From JAKFDI01 sp036676235 (GTDB lineage: Bacteria > Pseudomonadota > Gammaproteobacteria > Burkholderiales > Burkholderiaceae_C), in assembly GCA_036676235.1 (NCBI GenBank), contig JAKFDI010000080.1, positions 1-64,000 of the forward strand: 64,000 nt of DNA, in the 5' to 3' direction. The position numbers and the translations under genes are program-made. Position 1 is the first letter of the stretch. Each line of letters opens with the position of its first letter. Positions 1 through 7,553 of this stretch are shown piece after piece. The notes under the pieces were generated by a model. That model saw nothing but the letters and a program-made list of their open reading frames with translations, had not been told where the DNA came from and made no database searches.

Positions 1-185
1 CGAGCCGATGGCGTCGTTGCAAATCCTCGCGATACCTCCGGGTATCGCTGTGGTTTGCGCCTAGCCCTCGGCCCGAATCCATCGCTTTCATTTCGTTCCG
101 ATACCTACGGGTCGCAGCACTAGTGCCGGTGCCCGGCGCGGTTTCCCGGGTCGGGCGCGGCACGCCTTCTTCATCGGAGCAAGAC
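1..185. other. Left-edge flank with hairpin and possible minus-strand edge ORF
   Basis: No convincing gene lies before the first CDS. Positions 29-48 form a perfect hairpin, GCGATACC-TCCG-GGTATCGC. On the minus strand an ATG at 89-91 opens a frame that stays open to the left edge (30 codons), so this could be the first part of a divergently transcribed gene; I do not recognise the peptide. A GGAGC ribosome-binding site at about 175-179 serves the plus-strand gene at 186. Confidence 0.3.
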
Positions 186-1415
186 ATGAATTCCCCCTTC
201 TCAACCCGTTCACTCATTGCCGCCGCGTTGCTGGGCGGGTCGGCATTCACTGCCTCGGCGGACGCGATCACCGACTGGAACGTCCGGTCGGGCGAACTGA
301 TCGCCGCTTCCAAGCTCGGAACGCCGCCCGCGATTCGCGTGATGGCGATCGTCCAGACAGCGGCCTACGAGGCGGTGAACGATGCCGCCGCACACGCTTC
401 GGTCGATGCCGCGGTCGCGGCGGCGCACCGTGCCGCGTTCACCGGTCTCCTGCCGTCGCAGCAGGCCGAGATCGACTCGGCGTATCGGGCGGCGCTGTCA
501 GGAATTGCAGACGGCCCTGCGAAAACCGCCGGCATCGCCGTTGGAGAGAAGGCCGCGGCCACCGTGCTCGCAGCGCGTGCCGGCGAGGGCGCTGCGGCCA
601 GCGACACGTACCGGCCACACACCACAGCCGGCATCTATGTGCCCACGGCGACGCCGGCGGTCTCGCACTGGCCCCATCGCAAGCCCTGGCTGATGGCGAG
701 CGCGGCGCAGTTTCGCCCCGGCCCGCCGCCGGCGCTGACGAGCGCGCAATGGGCGCGCGACTACAACGAGGTCAAGGCGCTCGGCAGCAAGAGCAGCACG
801 CAGCGCAGCATGGAACAGACGGAGATCGCGCGCTTCTGGGAGTACTCGCTGCCATCGATCTACCACGGCGTCGTGCGCTCGGTGGCGCAGCTGCCCGACC
901 GCGACGTGGCCCGCAATGCGCGCCTCTTCGCCGCGGTGGCACAGGCCATGGACGACGCGATGATCAGCGTCTTCGACGCCAAGTACCAGTACCACTTCTG
1001 GCGCCCCGTCACGGCGATCCGCAACGGCGACGACGACGGCCACGACGGCACTGAACGCGAGGCGGGCTGGGCGCCGTTCATCAACACCCCGCTTCATCCG
1101 GAATACCCCAGCGCGCACGCCATCCTTGCCGGAGCCGTGGGCGCAGTGCTGCGGGCGGAGACGAGCGGCGGCCCGGCCCCGGTGCTGGCCACGACCAGCC
1201 CGACCGCCAAGGGCGCGGCGCGTCAGTGGAAGAGCGTCGACGCCTTCATCCAGGAAGTGTCCGACGCGCGTGTCTATGAAGGCGTGCACTACCGCAGCTC
1301 GTCCACGGTCGGCGCCGCGATGGGCGAACGCATCGGGGAACTGGCGGCGACGCGGTACCTGCGCGGCAACGAGCGGCTGGCCCAAAAGCCGGCCATCGAC
1401 ATCAGCGCACGCTGA
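186..1415 (+). CDS. Exported vanadium-dependent haloperoxidase / PAP2-superfamily protein
   Basis: A 409-residue protein with a Sec-type signal peptide (residues 1 to about 27, cleavage near ASADA). It carries the vanadate/phosphate-binding motifs of vanadium haloperoxidases and related acid phosphatases: K266 and R273 in the block KYQYHFWRP, S309-A310-H311 in HPEYPSAH, and R362 with H368 in RVYEGVHYRS. H368 would be the axial vanadate ligand and H311 the acid-base histidine. The usual SGH is SAH here. Family members oxidise halides with peroxide or act as phosphatases; the sequence cannot separate the two. The ATG at 186 was preferred to an upstream start because GGAGC lies before it and the signal peptide begins there. 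The next gene follows 47 bp downstream. Confidence 0.8.
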   Translation: MNSPFSTRSLIAAALLGGSAFTASADAITDWNVRSGELIAASKLGTPPAIRVMAIVQTAAYEAVNDAAAHASVDAAVAAAHRAAFTGLLPSQQAEIDSAYRAALSGIADGPAKTAGIAVGEKAAATVLAARAGEGAAASDTYRPHTTAGIYVPTATPAVSHWPHRKPWLMASAAQFRPGPPPALTSAQWARDYNEVKALGSKSSTQRSMEQTEIARFWEYSLPSIYHGVVRSVAQLPDRDVARNARLFAAVAQAMDDAMISVFDAKYQYHFWRPVTAIRNGDDDGHDGTEREAGWAPFINTPLHPEYPSAHAILAGAVGAVLRAETSGGPAPVLATTSPTAKGAARQWKSVDAFIQEVSDARVYEGVHYRSSSTVGAAMGERIGELAATRYLRGNERLAQKPAIDISAR

Positions 1416-1462
1416 AACCTCGGTGTCGCCAGGTCTTGCGCACGGAGCTGAAGGAGAGTGAC

Positions 1463-2932
1463 ATGAACGAAGCCACCCTGACCGCCGACTACGTGGTCGC
1501 CGGTGCCGGCGCCGTCGGCCTGGCCTTCGCCGACACCCTGCTCAGCGAGAGCGCGGCCAGCATGATCATCGTGGACCGCCATCCCAAGCCGGGCGGCCAC
1601 TGGAACGACGCCTACCCCTTCGTGCGCCTGCACAGCCCGTCGGCCACCTATGGCGTGAACTCGCTGCCGCTAGGCGCCGGACGCATCGACGCGGCGGGCC
1701 TGAACCAGGGCCTGCACGAGCTGGCCGGCGGCGACGAGATCCGCACGTACTTCGAGCGGGTGATGCACGAGCAACTGCTGCCGAGCGGGCGGGTGACCTG
1801 GCTGCCGATGCACGAGCTCGGCGCCGACGGCGTGGCGACCGCGCTGCTAGGCGGCCGCCGGCTGCGCCTGGTGGCGCGCCGCCGCCGGGTGGATGCGACC
1901 CGGGCCGACACGCAAGTGCCGGCCACCCATCCACCCCGGTTCGCCGTGGCCGACGGCGTGCGCTGCGTGACGCCGACCGAGCTGGTGCGGCTGCGCGAGC
2001 CAGCGCGCGGCCACGTGATCGTGGGCGGCGGCAAGACGGCGATGGACACCGCGCTGTGGCTGCTGGCGCAAGGCGTCGATCCGGACACCATCACCTGGAT
2101 ACGACCGCGCGAGTCGTGGCTGCTCAACCGCGTGAATGTTCAGCCGACGATGGCCTTCGCCCACCGCGTGCTGGCGGCCATCACCGCCGAGCTGGAGGCG
2201 GCGCGCGATGCCGCTTCCTTGAGCGATCTCTTCGTGCGCCTGGAAGCCGCCCAACTGCTGCAGCGAATCGACCCGACGGTGCAGCCCACCATGTACCGCT
2301 GCGCCATCGTGAGCGAGGCGGAGCTTGCGCAACTGCGCCGCATCAGGAACGTGGTGCGGCTCGGCCATGTGCAGGCCATAGCGACCGATCGCATCCTGCT
2401 CGAACACGGCGAGATCGGCACGTCGGCCGACCACGTCCATGTGCACTGCAGCGCCGCCGGCCTGCCGCGCGGCGGGGCGCAGCCGATGTTTCAGGGTGAT
2501 GCCATCGTGCCGCAGTACGTGCGCCGCTGCTCGCCGGTGTTCAGCGCCGCCTTCATCGCCTACCTGGAGGCGACGCTCGACGACGACGATGAGAAGAACG
2601 CGCTGTGCGAACCTGTGCCGGTGCCCAACGAACCGCTGGACTGGCTGCGCATGCATCTGCACACGGCGCGCAACCAGCAGCGCTGGGCGCGGCGCCCGGA
2701 TCTGCAGGGCTGGATGCGCCGTTCGCGGCTGGAGGCCTACAGCGGCCTGTTCGAGCAAGGCGCGAAACGCGCGGATGCTGACTGGATGGCTTTGCAGTCG
2801 CGCCTACAGCAGGCCCGAGCGCCGGGGCTCGAACGCATGGCGCAACTGCTGGGGTCTGCAGGCGTTTCGATCCAGCCTCGGCCGGGGCCGATCAAGCCCT
2901 ACCGCGCGCCCCAGGTGCTGCCGGCAGCGTGA
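1463..2932 (+). CDS. FAD/NAD(P)-binding oxidoreductase (flavin monooxygenase-like)
   Basis: A 489-residue flavoprotein. The N-terminal dinucleotide fold has GxGxxG at G14-G16-G19 and the acidic strand end IIVDRHPKPGGHWND, which resembles the FAD site of flavin-containing monooxygenases. A second nucleotide-binding motif, VIVGGGKTAMD near residues 184-194, probably binds NAD(P)H. The substrate cannot be named. The start is the ATG after AAGGAGAG at 1451-1458. It follows the haloperoxidase-like gene in the same direction and may share its transcript. Its last 41 bases overlap the 3' end of the opposing histidine kinase gene. Confidence 0.7.
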   Translation: MNEATLTADYVVAGAGAVGLAFADTLLSESAASMIIVDRHPKPGGHWNDAYPFVRLHSPSATYGVNSLPLGAGRIDAAGLNQGLHELAGGDEIRTYFERVMHEQLLPSGRVTWLPMHELGADGVATALLGGRRLRLVARRRRVDATRADTQVPATHPPRFAVADGVRCVTPTELVRLREPARGHVIVGGGKTAMDTALWLLAQGVDPDTITWIRPRESWLLNRVNVQPTMAFAHRVLAAITAELEAARDAASLSDLFVRLEAAQLLQRIDPTVQPTMYRCAIVSEAELAQLRRIRNVVRLGHVQAIATDRILLEHGEIGTSADHVHVHCSAAGLPRGGAQPMFQGDAIVPQYVRRCSPVFSAAFIAYLEATLDDDDEKNALCEPVPVPNEPLDWLRMHLHTARNQQRWARRPDLQGWMRRSRLEAYSGLFEQGAKRADADWMALQSRLQQARAPGLERMAQLLGSAGVSIQPRPGPIKPYRAPQVLPAA

Positions 2933-4742
2933 GCGTCACGCGCGTTCCAGGAGCCGCCGGCTCGATCGACAACGCCGCGCCGATCGCATCGGCCCGCACC
3001 TCGAGAGACCGCACGGCATGGCCCGGTGCGGCGCGGATGCCGCAGCCGTCGTCCGACAGCGTGATGCGGATGCCGGCATCCACCGCTTCGGCGGCGAGGC
3101 TCAGGGTCGAGGCCTTCGCGTGCTGCAGCACGTTGGAGATGACCTCCAGCACCAGGAACTGCAGGTGCCGCATCGCCTCGTCATGGCCGGCCGCCCAGCG
3201 CGGCAGCGGCGCCACGTTCCACGCTACCCGCAGCCCGGCGCTTTCGATGCGCGGCTCCAGCCGGTAGCGCAGGCTGGCGAGCAGCGCGTTCACGTCGCCG
3301 GCGGGCAGGTTCATCGCATCGATGGACAGCTTGAGGTGGTCCATCGACTCGCGCAGCATCTGCACCACCTCGTGCGGCAGCGCGCGGCCGCCCTCGAGCT
3401 GACGCACGGCGGTGGCCAGGCTGGAGCCGACGCCGTCGTGCATGTCGCGCAGGATGCGTTCGCGCTCGGCCAGCACGGCGCGTGAGCTTTCGAGTTCGGA
3501 CAGGCGCTGGAACGAATCGCGCAGTTCGTGCTCCTTCTGCGCCACGCGGTCGGCCAGCGATGCGTTCAGCGAAAGCACCTCGGCGCGTGCCTGCAGGAAT
3601 CGCTGGCTCACGATCCACAGCAAGGCCGCGCCCACCAGCACGGCCACGTACTTCGCCCACGCCGATTCGGCGTACAGCGAAGCGTCCCAGCGCCCGGCGA
3701 TGGCGTCGCGCACGCTGGCCGCGAGCACCGCGAACAGGCACAGCACGATCATGAGCCGCTGCGAGCTGGGCGCACGCCATGCCTGCACGGCGAGGCGCAG
3801 GTTCACCCAGGCGAAGGTCGAGAGGGCGACCACGTACCAGATCAGCAGCGGCTGCGTCGAACGCAACGCGAACATCAGCAGCAGGCACAGCGGCACCGAG
3901 GCCTGAACCGCGAGCACCGTCCAGTACTCGATGCGCGGGCGGCGGCCGCACACCTCTTGCGCGATGGCGTACAGCGACCAGACCCAGGCCGCCCGCAGCA
4001 ACAGCAAGGTGACGCCCCAGTACGGCCAGGGCAGGGGCGAGACCTCGAGCACCGCATCGGCGACGGCCGCCGCCCAGAGCGCCTCGCCGATGCCGGCCCA
4101 GGCATAGAGCGCGTCACGCTGCTGCCACCACAGGAGCGCGCAGAAGCCGGCCACCAGCAGGCTGAAGACGGACGTTGCCAAGGGCAGGGCCACGCGCAGC
4201 AACTCCGCGCGCTGGGCCAGCGGGGCGATCGCGTTCTCCGTGCCGAGATGCACGACCGACAGGCCGGCACGCGCCCCGGACTCGGCGCGGATGCGAATCC
4301 GCAGTTCGTTGTGCTCGGCGAGCAGGCGCGACGGAAAGCTCAGGCGCACCGGGTGCTTGGCGCGCCAGCGGTCGCGTTTACCGGCCAAGTTGCCGGCCAA
4401 GGTGCCGCCGCTCGTCAACAGCACGCCGTTGAGTTCGATCTCGTAGGCGCTGCCCAGCCGGGTGATGAACAGCGCATGCGGCTCGCGCAGGGCCGCTGCG
4501 TCCGGCGGCATGTCGAAGCGCAACGTCAGGTCGGCGCTGCCCGACCAGCCCTTGAACACCGCGTCCCAGTGCAGCGGCAGTTCGATCTCGCGCGGGCGCA
4601 GTGTCCGCCCTTCCACGATGAGCGCGGCGCTCGCCTGGCGCAGCGTGATCGGCGCTTCGGGTGCCGCCTCGCCGGGGCACGCGAAGAACAGCAGCGCGAG
4701 CAACCACAGCAGCGCCGCGGCGCGCTGCACCCGGGTGCTCAC
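2892..4742 (-). CDS. Membrane sensor histidine kinase, NarL-partner type
   Basis: A 616-residue kinase. It has a signal peptide (about 1-27), an extracytoplasmic all-beta sensing domain (about 35-175), a run of roughly seven membrane helices (about 183-380; 7TMR-DISM-like layout), a coiled coil (about 385-430), and a short HisKA_3-type dimerisation segment with phospho-acceptor H435 in RDMHDGVGSS. The ATPase domain shows the N box at E533-N537 and the G1 box DDGCGI at 564-569. It starts with GTG, overlapping the stop codon of the response regulator gene by four bases (GTGA), so the two are translationally coupled and should be partners. The ligand is unknown. Its 3' end overlaps the converging oxidoreductase gene by 41 bp. 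Confidence 0.85.
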   Translation of the reverse strand: MSTRVQRAAALLWLLALLFFACPGEAAPEAPITLRQASAALIVEGRTLRPREIELPLHWDAVFKGWSGSADLTLRFDMPPDAAALREPHALFITRLGSAYEIELNGVLLTSGGTLAGNLAGKRDRWRAKHPVRLSFPSRLLAEHNELRIRIRAESGARAGLSVVHLGTENAIAPLAQRAELLRVALPLATSVFSLLVAGFCALLWWQQRDALYAWAGIGEALWAAAVADAVLEVSPLPWPYWGVTLLLLRAAWVWSLYAIAQEVCGRRPRIEYWTVLAVQASVPLCLLLMFALRSTQPLLIWYVVALSTFAWVNLRLAVQAWRAPSSQRLMIVLCLFAVLAASVRDAIAGRWDASLYAESAWAKYVAVLVGAALLWIVSQRFLQARAEVLSLNASLADRVAQKEHELRDSFQRLSELESSRAVLAERERILRDMHDGVGSSLATAVRQLEGGRALPHEVVQMLRESMDHLKLSIDAMNLPAGDVNALLASLRYRLEPRIESAGLRVAWNVAPLPRWAAGHDEAMRHLQFLVLEVISNVLQHAKASTLSLAAEAVDAGIRITLSDDGCGIRAAPGHAVRSLEVRADAIGAALSIEPAAPGTRVTLTLPAAPGARGRA

Positions 4743-5416
4743 GCGCCGGGCCTCAGGCTGCCCAGCAAGCCCATGCGGCTCGCCTCGAACACCGCTTCGC
4801 TGCGCGAATGCACGGCGAGCTTGGCGTACAGGTTCTTGATGTGGCTTTGCACCGTGTGCATCGACACGCCCTGCAGCCGCGCGATCTCGGCATAGGCGTA
4901 ACCGCGGGCCACGAGTTCGAGCACTTCGGATTCGCGCGGCGTGAGCGCCGCTTCGACGACCGGTGCAGCCAAGGCTGCGGGCTGAGGCCGACGCAGCCGT
5001 TCGAGCAGCTTGCGCGCGATCATGGGCGAGATCGGCGAGGCGCCATGCTTCACGTCGATGATGATCTGCGCCACGTCGGCCGGCTGCGAGTCCTTGTGGA
5101 TGTAGCCCACGGCGCCGGCCTCCACGCAGGCGAGCACGCTCTCTTCGTCGCCGAATACCGAGACCACCAGGATCTCGCATGCCGGCTGGTGCCGCGCCAC
5201 GTCGCGGATCAGCGCCAGGCCATGGCCATCGGGCAGCGACAGATCGGTGAGCAGCACGTCGGCCGTGTGGGCCGCGAACCAGGCGCGTGCATCGCCGAGC
5301 GTCGCGAAGGAAGCCGCCAGCGTGAGCTGCGGATGCGCCGCGACGCAGGCCTCGAAGAACGCCCGCGTGTCGCTGTCGTCTTCCAGCAGCACGACACGCC
5401 ATTGAGTGGACGCCAT
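4739..5416 (-). CDS. LuxR/NarL-family two-component response regulator
   Basis: A 225-residue cytoplasmic regulator. The receiver domain (about 7-125) has acidic residues D13 and D14, phospho-acceptor D58 in LLTDLSLPDGHG, and the conserved Lys in GYIHKDS. The C-terminal LuxR-type helix-turn-helix (about 150-215) reads LTPRESEVLELVARG, then HTVQSHIKNLYAKL. The ATG at 5416 (MASTQWRVVLLEDD) is the normal family start; the longer upstream frame is not expected to be translated. It is the first gene of a two-gene operon with the kinase. It is divergent from the PEP-CTERM genes across 199 bp that contain a long inverted repeat, which makes those genes plausible targets (inference). Confidence 0.9.
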   Translation of the reverse strand: MASTQWRVVLLEDDSDTRAFFEACVAAHPQLTLAASFATLGDARAWFAAHTADVLLTDLSLPDGHGLALIRDVARHQPACEILVVSVFGDEESVLACVEAGAVGYIHKDSQPADVAQIIIDVKHGASPISPMIARKLLERLRRPQPAALAAPVVEAALTPRESEVLELVARGYAYAEIARLQGVSMHTVQSHIKNLYAKLAVHSRSEAVFEASRMGLLGSLRPGA

Positions 5417-5486
5417 GGTGCGGTGACCTTCGCGGTGGGGCGGTGCGGCGAGCTTAAGCGGCAAGGGCGCGAACCGCCATGCGTGT

Positions 5487-5520
5487 CCGGCGCCTCTCAC
5501 ATGTTCATGGGAGGCGCCGG
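5487..5520. promoter_or_regulatory. Long inverted repeat between response regulator and PEP-CTERM genes
   Basis: CCGGCGCCTC at 5487-5496 is repeated inverted as GAGGCGCCGG at 5511-5520. The 14-nt centre itself contains CATG-TT-CATG, so the element is nearly palindromic throughout. It lies 71 bp upstream of the response regulator start and 96 bp upstream of the first PEP-CTERM gene. It could be an operator for the response regulator or a transcript hairpin. No run of T follows on either strand, which argues against a terminator. Confidence 0.5.
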
Positions 5521-5615
5521 CCAGCGCCGCTGCCTACCCTCACGACCGGATACCTGCCGCCCTCGACGGGCGCGCACGTTTTCCCGGTCGCATCAACGAT
5601 GAGAAGGGGCTGGTC

Positions 5616-6290
5616 ATGCATCTCTCCTCCACCGCGGTCCTGGCTTTGGCGCTTTGTCTCGGCGCGCCGAGCGCACTGGCCGGTGTAGTCGGCAGCGGCA
5701 CGATCACGCTCATCGTCGACGGCGCATCCAACACGATCCAGTTCACGCCGCTGACCCGGCTGAGCACCTGTCTCGACAACGCCCTGGGGACCGCGCCGCT
5801 CGACAGCATCTCCGATGGCAGCAGCAACACCCTCGTGTTCGGCCCGTCGCTCTACCTCACGCTGCAGGTCGGCACCTCGCTGGTCCATCAGCCGCTGAGC
5901 AACATCCGCGACGGCAGTTCCAACACCATCTTCCTCGGCGAGAGTGCGCCGGACGAACGCTGCTTCGCCGGCGACACCGAAATCGTCGATGTGGGCAACG
6001 CCGTGGTCGATGGCAGCAGCAACACGATCGAGTTCGCCGAGCTGTCGCGCTTCGATGTCTGCTTTCGCAACGTGAGCGTCGGCAGCATCGTCGACGGCAG
6101 CAGCAACACCCTCTTCTTTGGCGAGCCGCAAGGCGGCCCTGTCTGCTTCGAGGATGCGCGCGTGGGGGCGGTTGCGGCCACGCCGTCGGCCGTGCCCGAG
6201 CCGGGAACGCTGGCGCTTCTTGCGGCCGCCTGGGCGGCGCTTGTCTTCACGCGGTGGAACGCAATCGCAGGTTCTGGCGCAGCTTATTGA
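5616..6290 (+). CDS. PEP-CTERM protein built of DGSSNT repeats
   Basis: A 224-residue secreted protein. It has a signal peptide (1 to about 22), five repeats marked by DG(A/S)SNT at residues 35, 67, 99, 132 and 160 (spacing 32, 32, 33, 28), and a C-terminal PEP-CTERM tail: VPEPGT at 193-198, a hydrophobic stretch 199-212, then Arg. Four of the five repeats carry a Cys exactly 17 residues after the Asp (C52, C116, C149, C177); the second has Gln84 there. Each motif is followed by a hydrophobic-aromatic pair (IQF, LVF, IFL, IEF, LFF), as expected of stacked beta turns. PEP-CTERM proteins are known as exosortase substrates made by exopolysaccharide producers. The repeat's function is unknown to me. 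AAGGGG precedes the ATG. Confidence 0.8.
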   Translation: MHLSSTAVLALALCLGAPSALAGVVGSGTITLIVDGASNTIQFTPLTRLSTCLDNALGTAPLDSISDGSSNTLVFGPSLYLTLQVGTSLVHQPLSNIRDGSSNTIFLGESAPDERCFAGDTEIVDVGNAVVDGSSNTIEFAELSRFDVCFRNVSVGSIVDGSSNTLFFGEPQGGPVCFEDARVGAVAATPSAVPEPGTLALLAAAWAALVFTRWNAIAGSGAAY

Positions 6291-6305
6291 TGGAAGGACC
6301 ACGCC

Positions 6306-6809
6306 ATGTCTGTCGACCGAGCGCTGCAGAGGCTGGTGCTTGCGGCGGCAATCACCGCGCCTTCGCTCGCGCTGGCCCTGCCGACATTCACGGCTCGTGC
6401 CGGGCCGGGGAACAACTCATCCTGCGGTGACAAGACCGTTGTCACCGCAGGCTCGCTCGTTCCCGCCAGCGCCAGTCAGGTCTGCGCCAACTTCCGTGGG
6501 ACCCCGGCGCAGCTGGCGTCCATCGGCGATGTTCCGTTTGCGCTTCGGCTCGATGCCATCACCGGTGCCAACGGAAGCGGGGCTTCGGCCAGATCAGACT
6601 TTTCCAACACGCTCGAGTTTCCGAGCGGCATGGATGTGTTCAATCTGCCCGTGGGCTACACCGTCAATGCCGGCAACTACCTGGTGGACAACCGCTTCGC
6701 CGATCCGAACATCGTGGGTGCCGTTCCGGAGCCGGGCACGTGGGCCTTGCTGCTGTTCGGCTTCGGTGTGTTGAGCTTCGTCGTGCGGCGCAGGAACAAG
6801 GCTTCGTAG
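6306..6809 (+). CDS. PEP-CTERM sorting-domain protein
   Basis: A 167-residue secreted protein with a signal peptide (about 1-24), a short extracellular part with two Cys (C40, C60) and Ser/Asn-rich segments, and a classical PEP-CTERM tail: VPEPGTWAL, a hydrophobic helix ending FGFGVLSFVV, then RRRNK. An exosortase is expected to cut near the PEP motif; no exosortase gene is in this window. The gene starts 15 bp after the repeat protein gene, preceded by GGAAGGA, so the two are probably one operon. No catalytic motif is visible, and the role is likely in the cell surface or matrix (inference from the tail). Confidence 0.8.
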   Translation: MSVDRALQRLVLAAAITAPSLALALPTFTARAGPGNNSSCGDKTVVTAGSLVPASASQVCANFRGTPAQLASIGDVPFALRLDAITGANGSGASARSDFSNTLEFPSGMDVFNLPVGYTVNAGNYLVDNRFADPNIVGAVPEPGTWALLLFGFGVLSFVVRRRNKAS

Positions 6810-6826
6810 CCACGTCGCATGCGGCG

Positions 6827-7450
6827 TCAGCCGCGCTCCGCGCCGTCGATCACCGCGCGGGCAAAGGCGGCGGCCGTGGGCGTGATGCGATCCAGATCTG
6901 CGGCCTCGCCGCGTTCGATGGCGGCAAGAATCAGCTCGTTGATGCCGCCCACGACCGCCATCGCGAGCGGCGCCGACAAGGCGCGCGGCGCAGACGGTTC
7001 CGAGGCGTTGACGACACGCACGATGAAGGCCGCGATCTGCTCGTTCGCGCGGCGCCGCGCCGCCAGGCCCTCGGCGCCGAGCCCGAGGATGGCGATGAAC
7101 AGCGTGGACAGCAGCACCGGGTTCGACGCCAGCGTGCCCAGATAGGCGCGCAGCGCGTCCCCGAGCTGCGCATGCCAGTCGCGCGCCGGGTCGATCGCCT
7201 CTTTCAGCACGCGCAGCGCCTGGCCGCTTGCTGCTTCGTAGAGTGCGATCAGGCACTGCGCCTTGGTCTGGAAGTGCTCGTAGAAGGTTCGGCGCGAGAC
7301 GCGCGCTTCGGCCGCCAGATCGGCGATCGTCGCGTCGGCATAGCCCTTGCGCGCCACCACCGCGGCCATGGCGTCCAGCAGGCGGCGGCGGTGTTCGGCG
7401 GCGTCTGACGGGGTGCTCGAAATGGAGGACGGCGAAGCAGCAGAGACCAT
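6827..7450 (-). CDS. TetR/AcrR-family transcriptional regulator
   Basis: A 207-residue repressor-like protein. An N-terminal helix-turn-helix (about residues 25-65) contains IADLAAEARVSRRTFYEHFQTK, close to the family consensus; the C-terminal ligand-binding part is helical and variable. The ATG at 7450 places the DNA-binding domain at the usual distance from the N-terminus. It is divergent from a ferritin-like hydrolase gene, and a perfect palindrome at 7473-7492 between them is the obvious operator. The regulator therefore probably represses itself and the hydrolase, possibly with the flavin monooxygenase after it. The ligand is unknown. Confidence 0.85.
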   Translation of the reverse strand: MVSAASPSSISSTPSDAAEHRRRLLDAMAAVVARKGYADATIADLAAEARVSRRTFYEHFQTKAQCLIALYEAASGQALRVLKEAIDPARDWHAQLGDALRAYLGTLASNPVLLSTLFIAILGLGAEGLAARRRANEQIAAFIVRVVNASEPSAPRALSAPLAMAVVGGINELILAAIERGEAADLDRITPTAAAFARAVIDGAERG

Positions 7451-7472
7451 GGCGGAAGATGATTCGGAAGGA

Positions 7473-7492
7473 TTGGTACTTGACAGTACCAA
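7473..7492. promoter_or_regulatory. Palindromic operator of the TetR regulator, overlapping a -35 box
   Basis: TTGGTACT (7473-7480), spacer TGAC, AGTACCAA (7485-7492): a perfect 8+8 bp inverted repeat. On the plus strand a consensus -35, TTGACA (7480-7485), runs across the spacer; a weak -10 candidate, CACATT, lies 17 bp further on. Binding here would block transcription towards the hydrolase gene at 7554. The site is also 22 bp upstream of the regulator's own start. Confidence 0.75.
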
Positions 7493-7553
7493 AGGCTGCC
7501 GGCACATTCGCCGACTCGGGTGCGGCATCGTACCCGCGCCCCGGAGCCCCACC

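Noticed and set aside
5700..6120. DNA repeats in the PEP-CTERM gene as a CRISPR-like array.
   Set aside because: The repeats encode DGSSNT in one frame, are imperfect at third codon positions, and are spaced by coding sequence; no cas genes are present.
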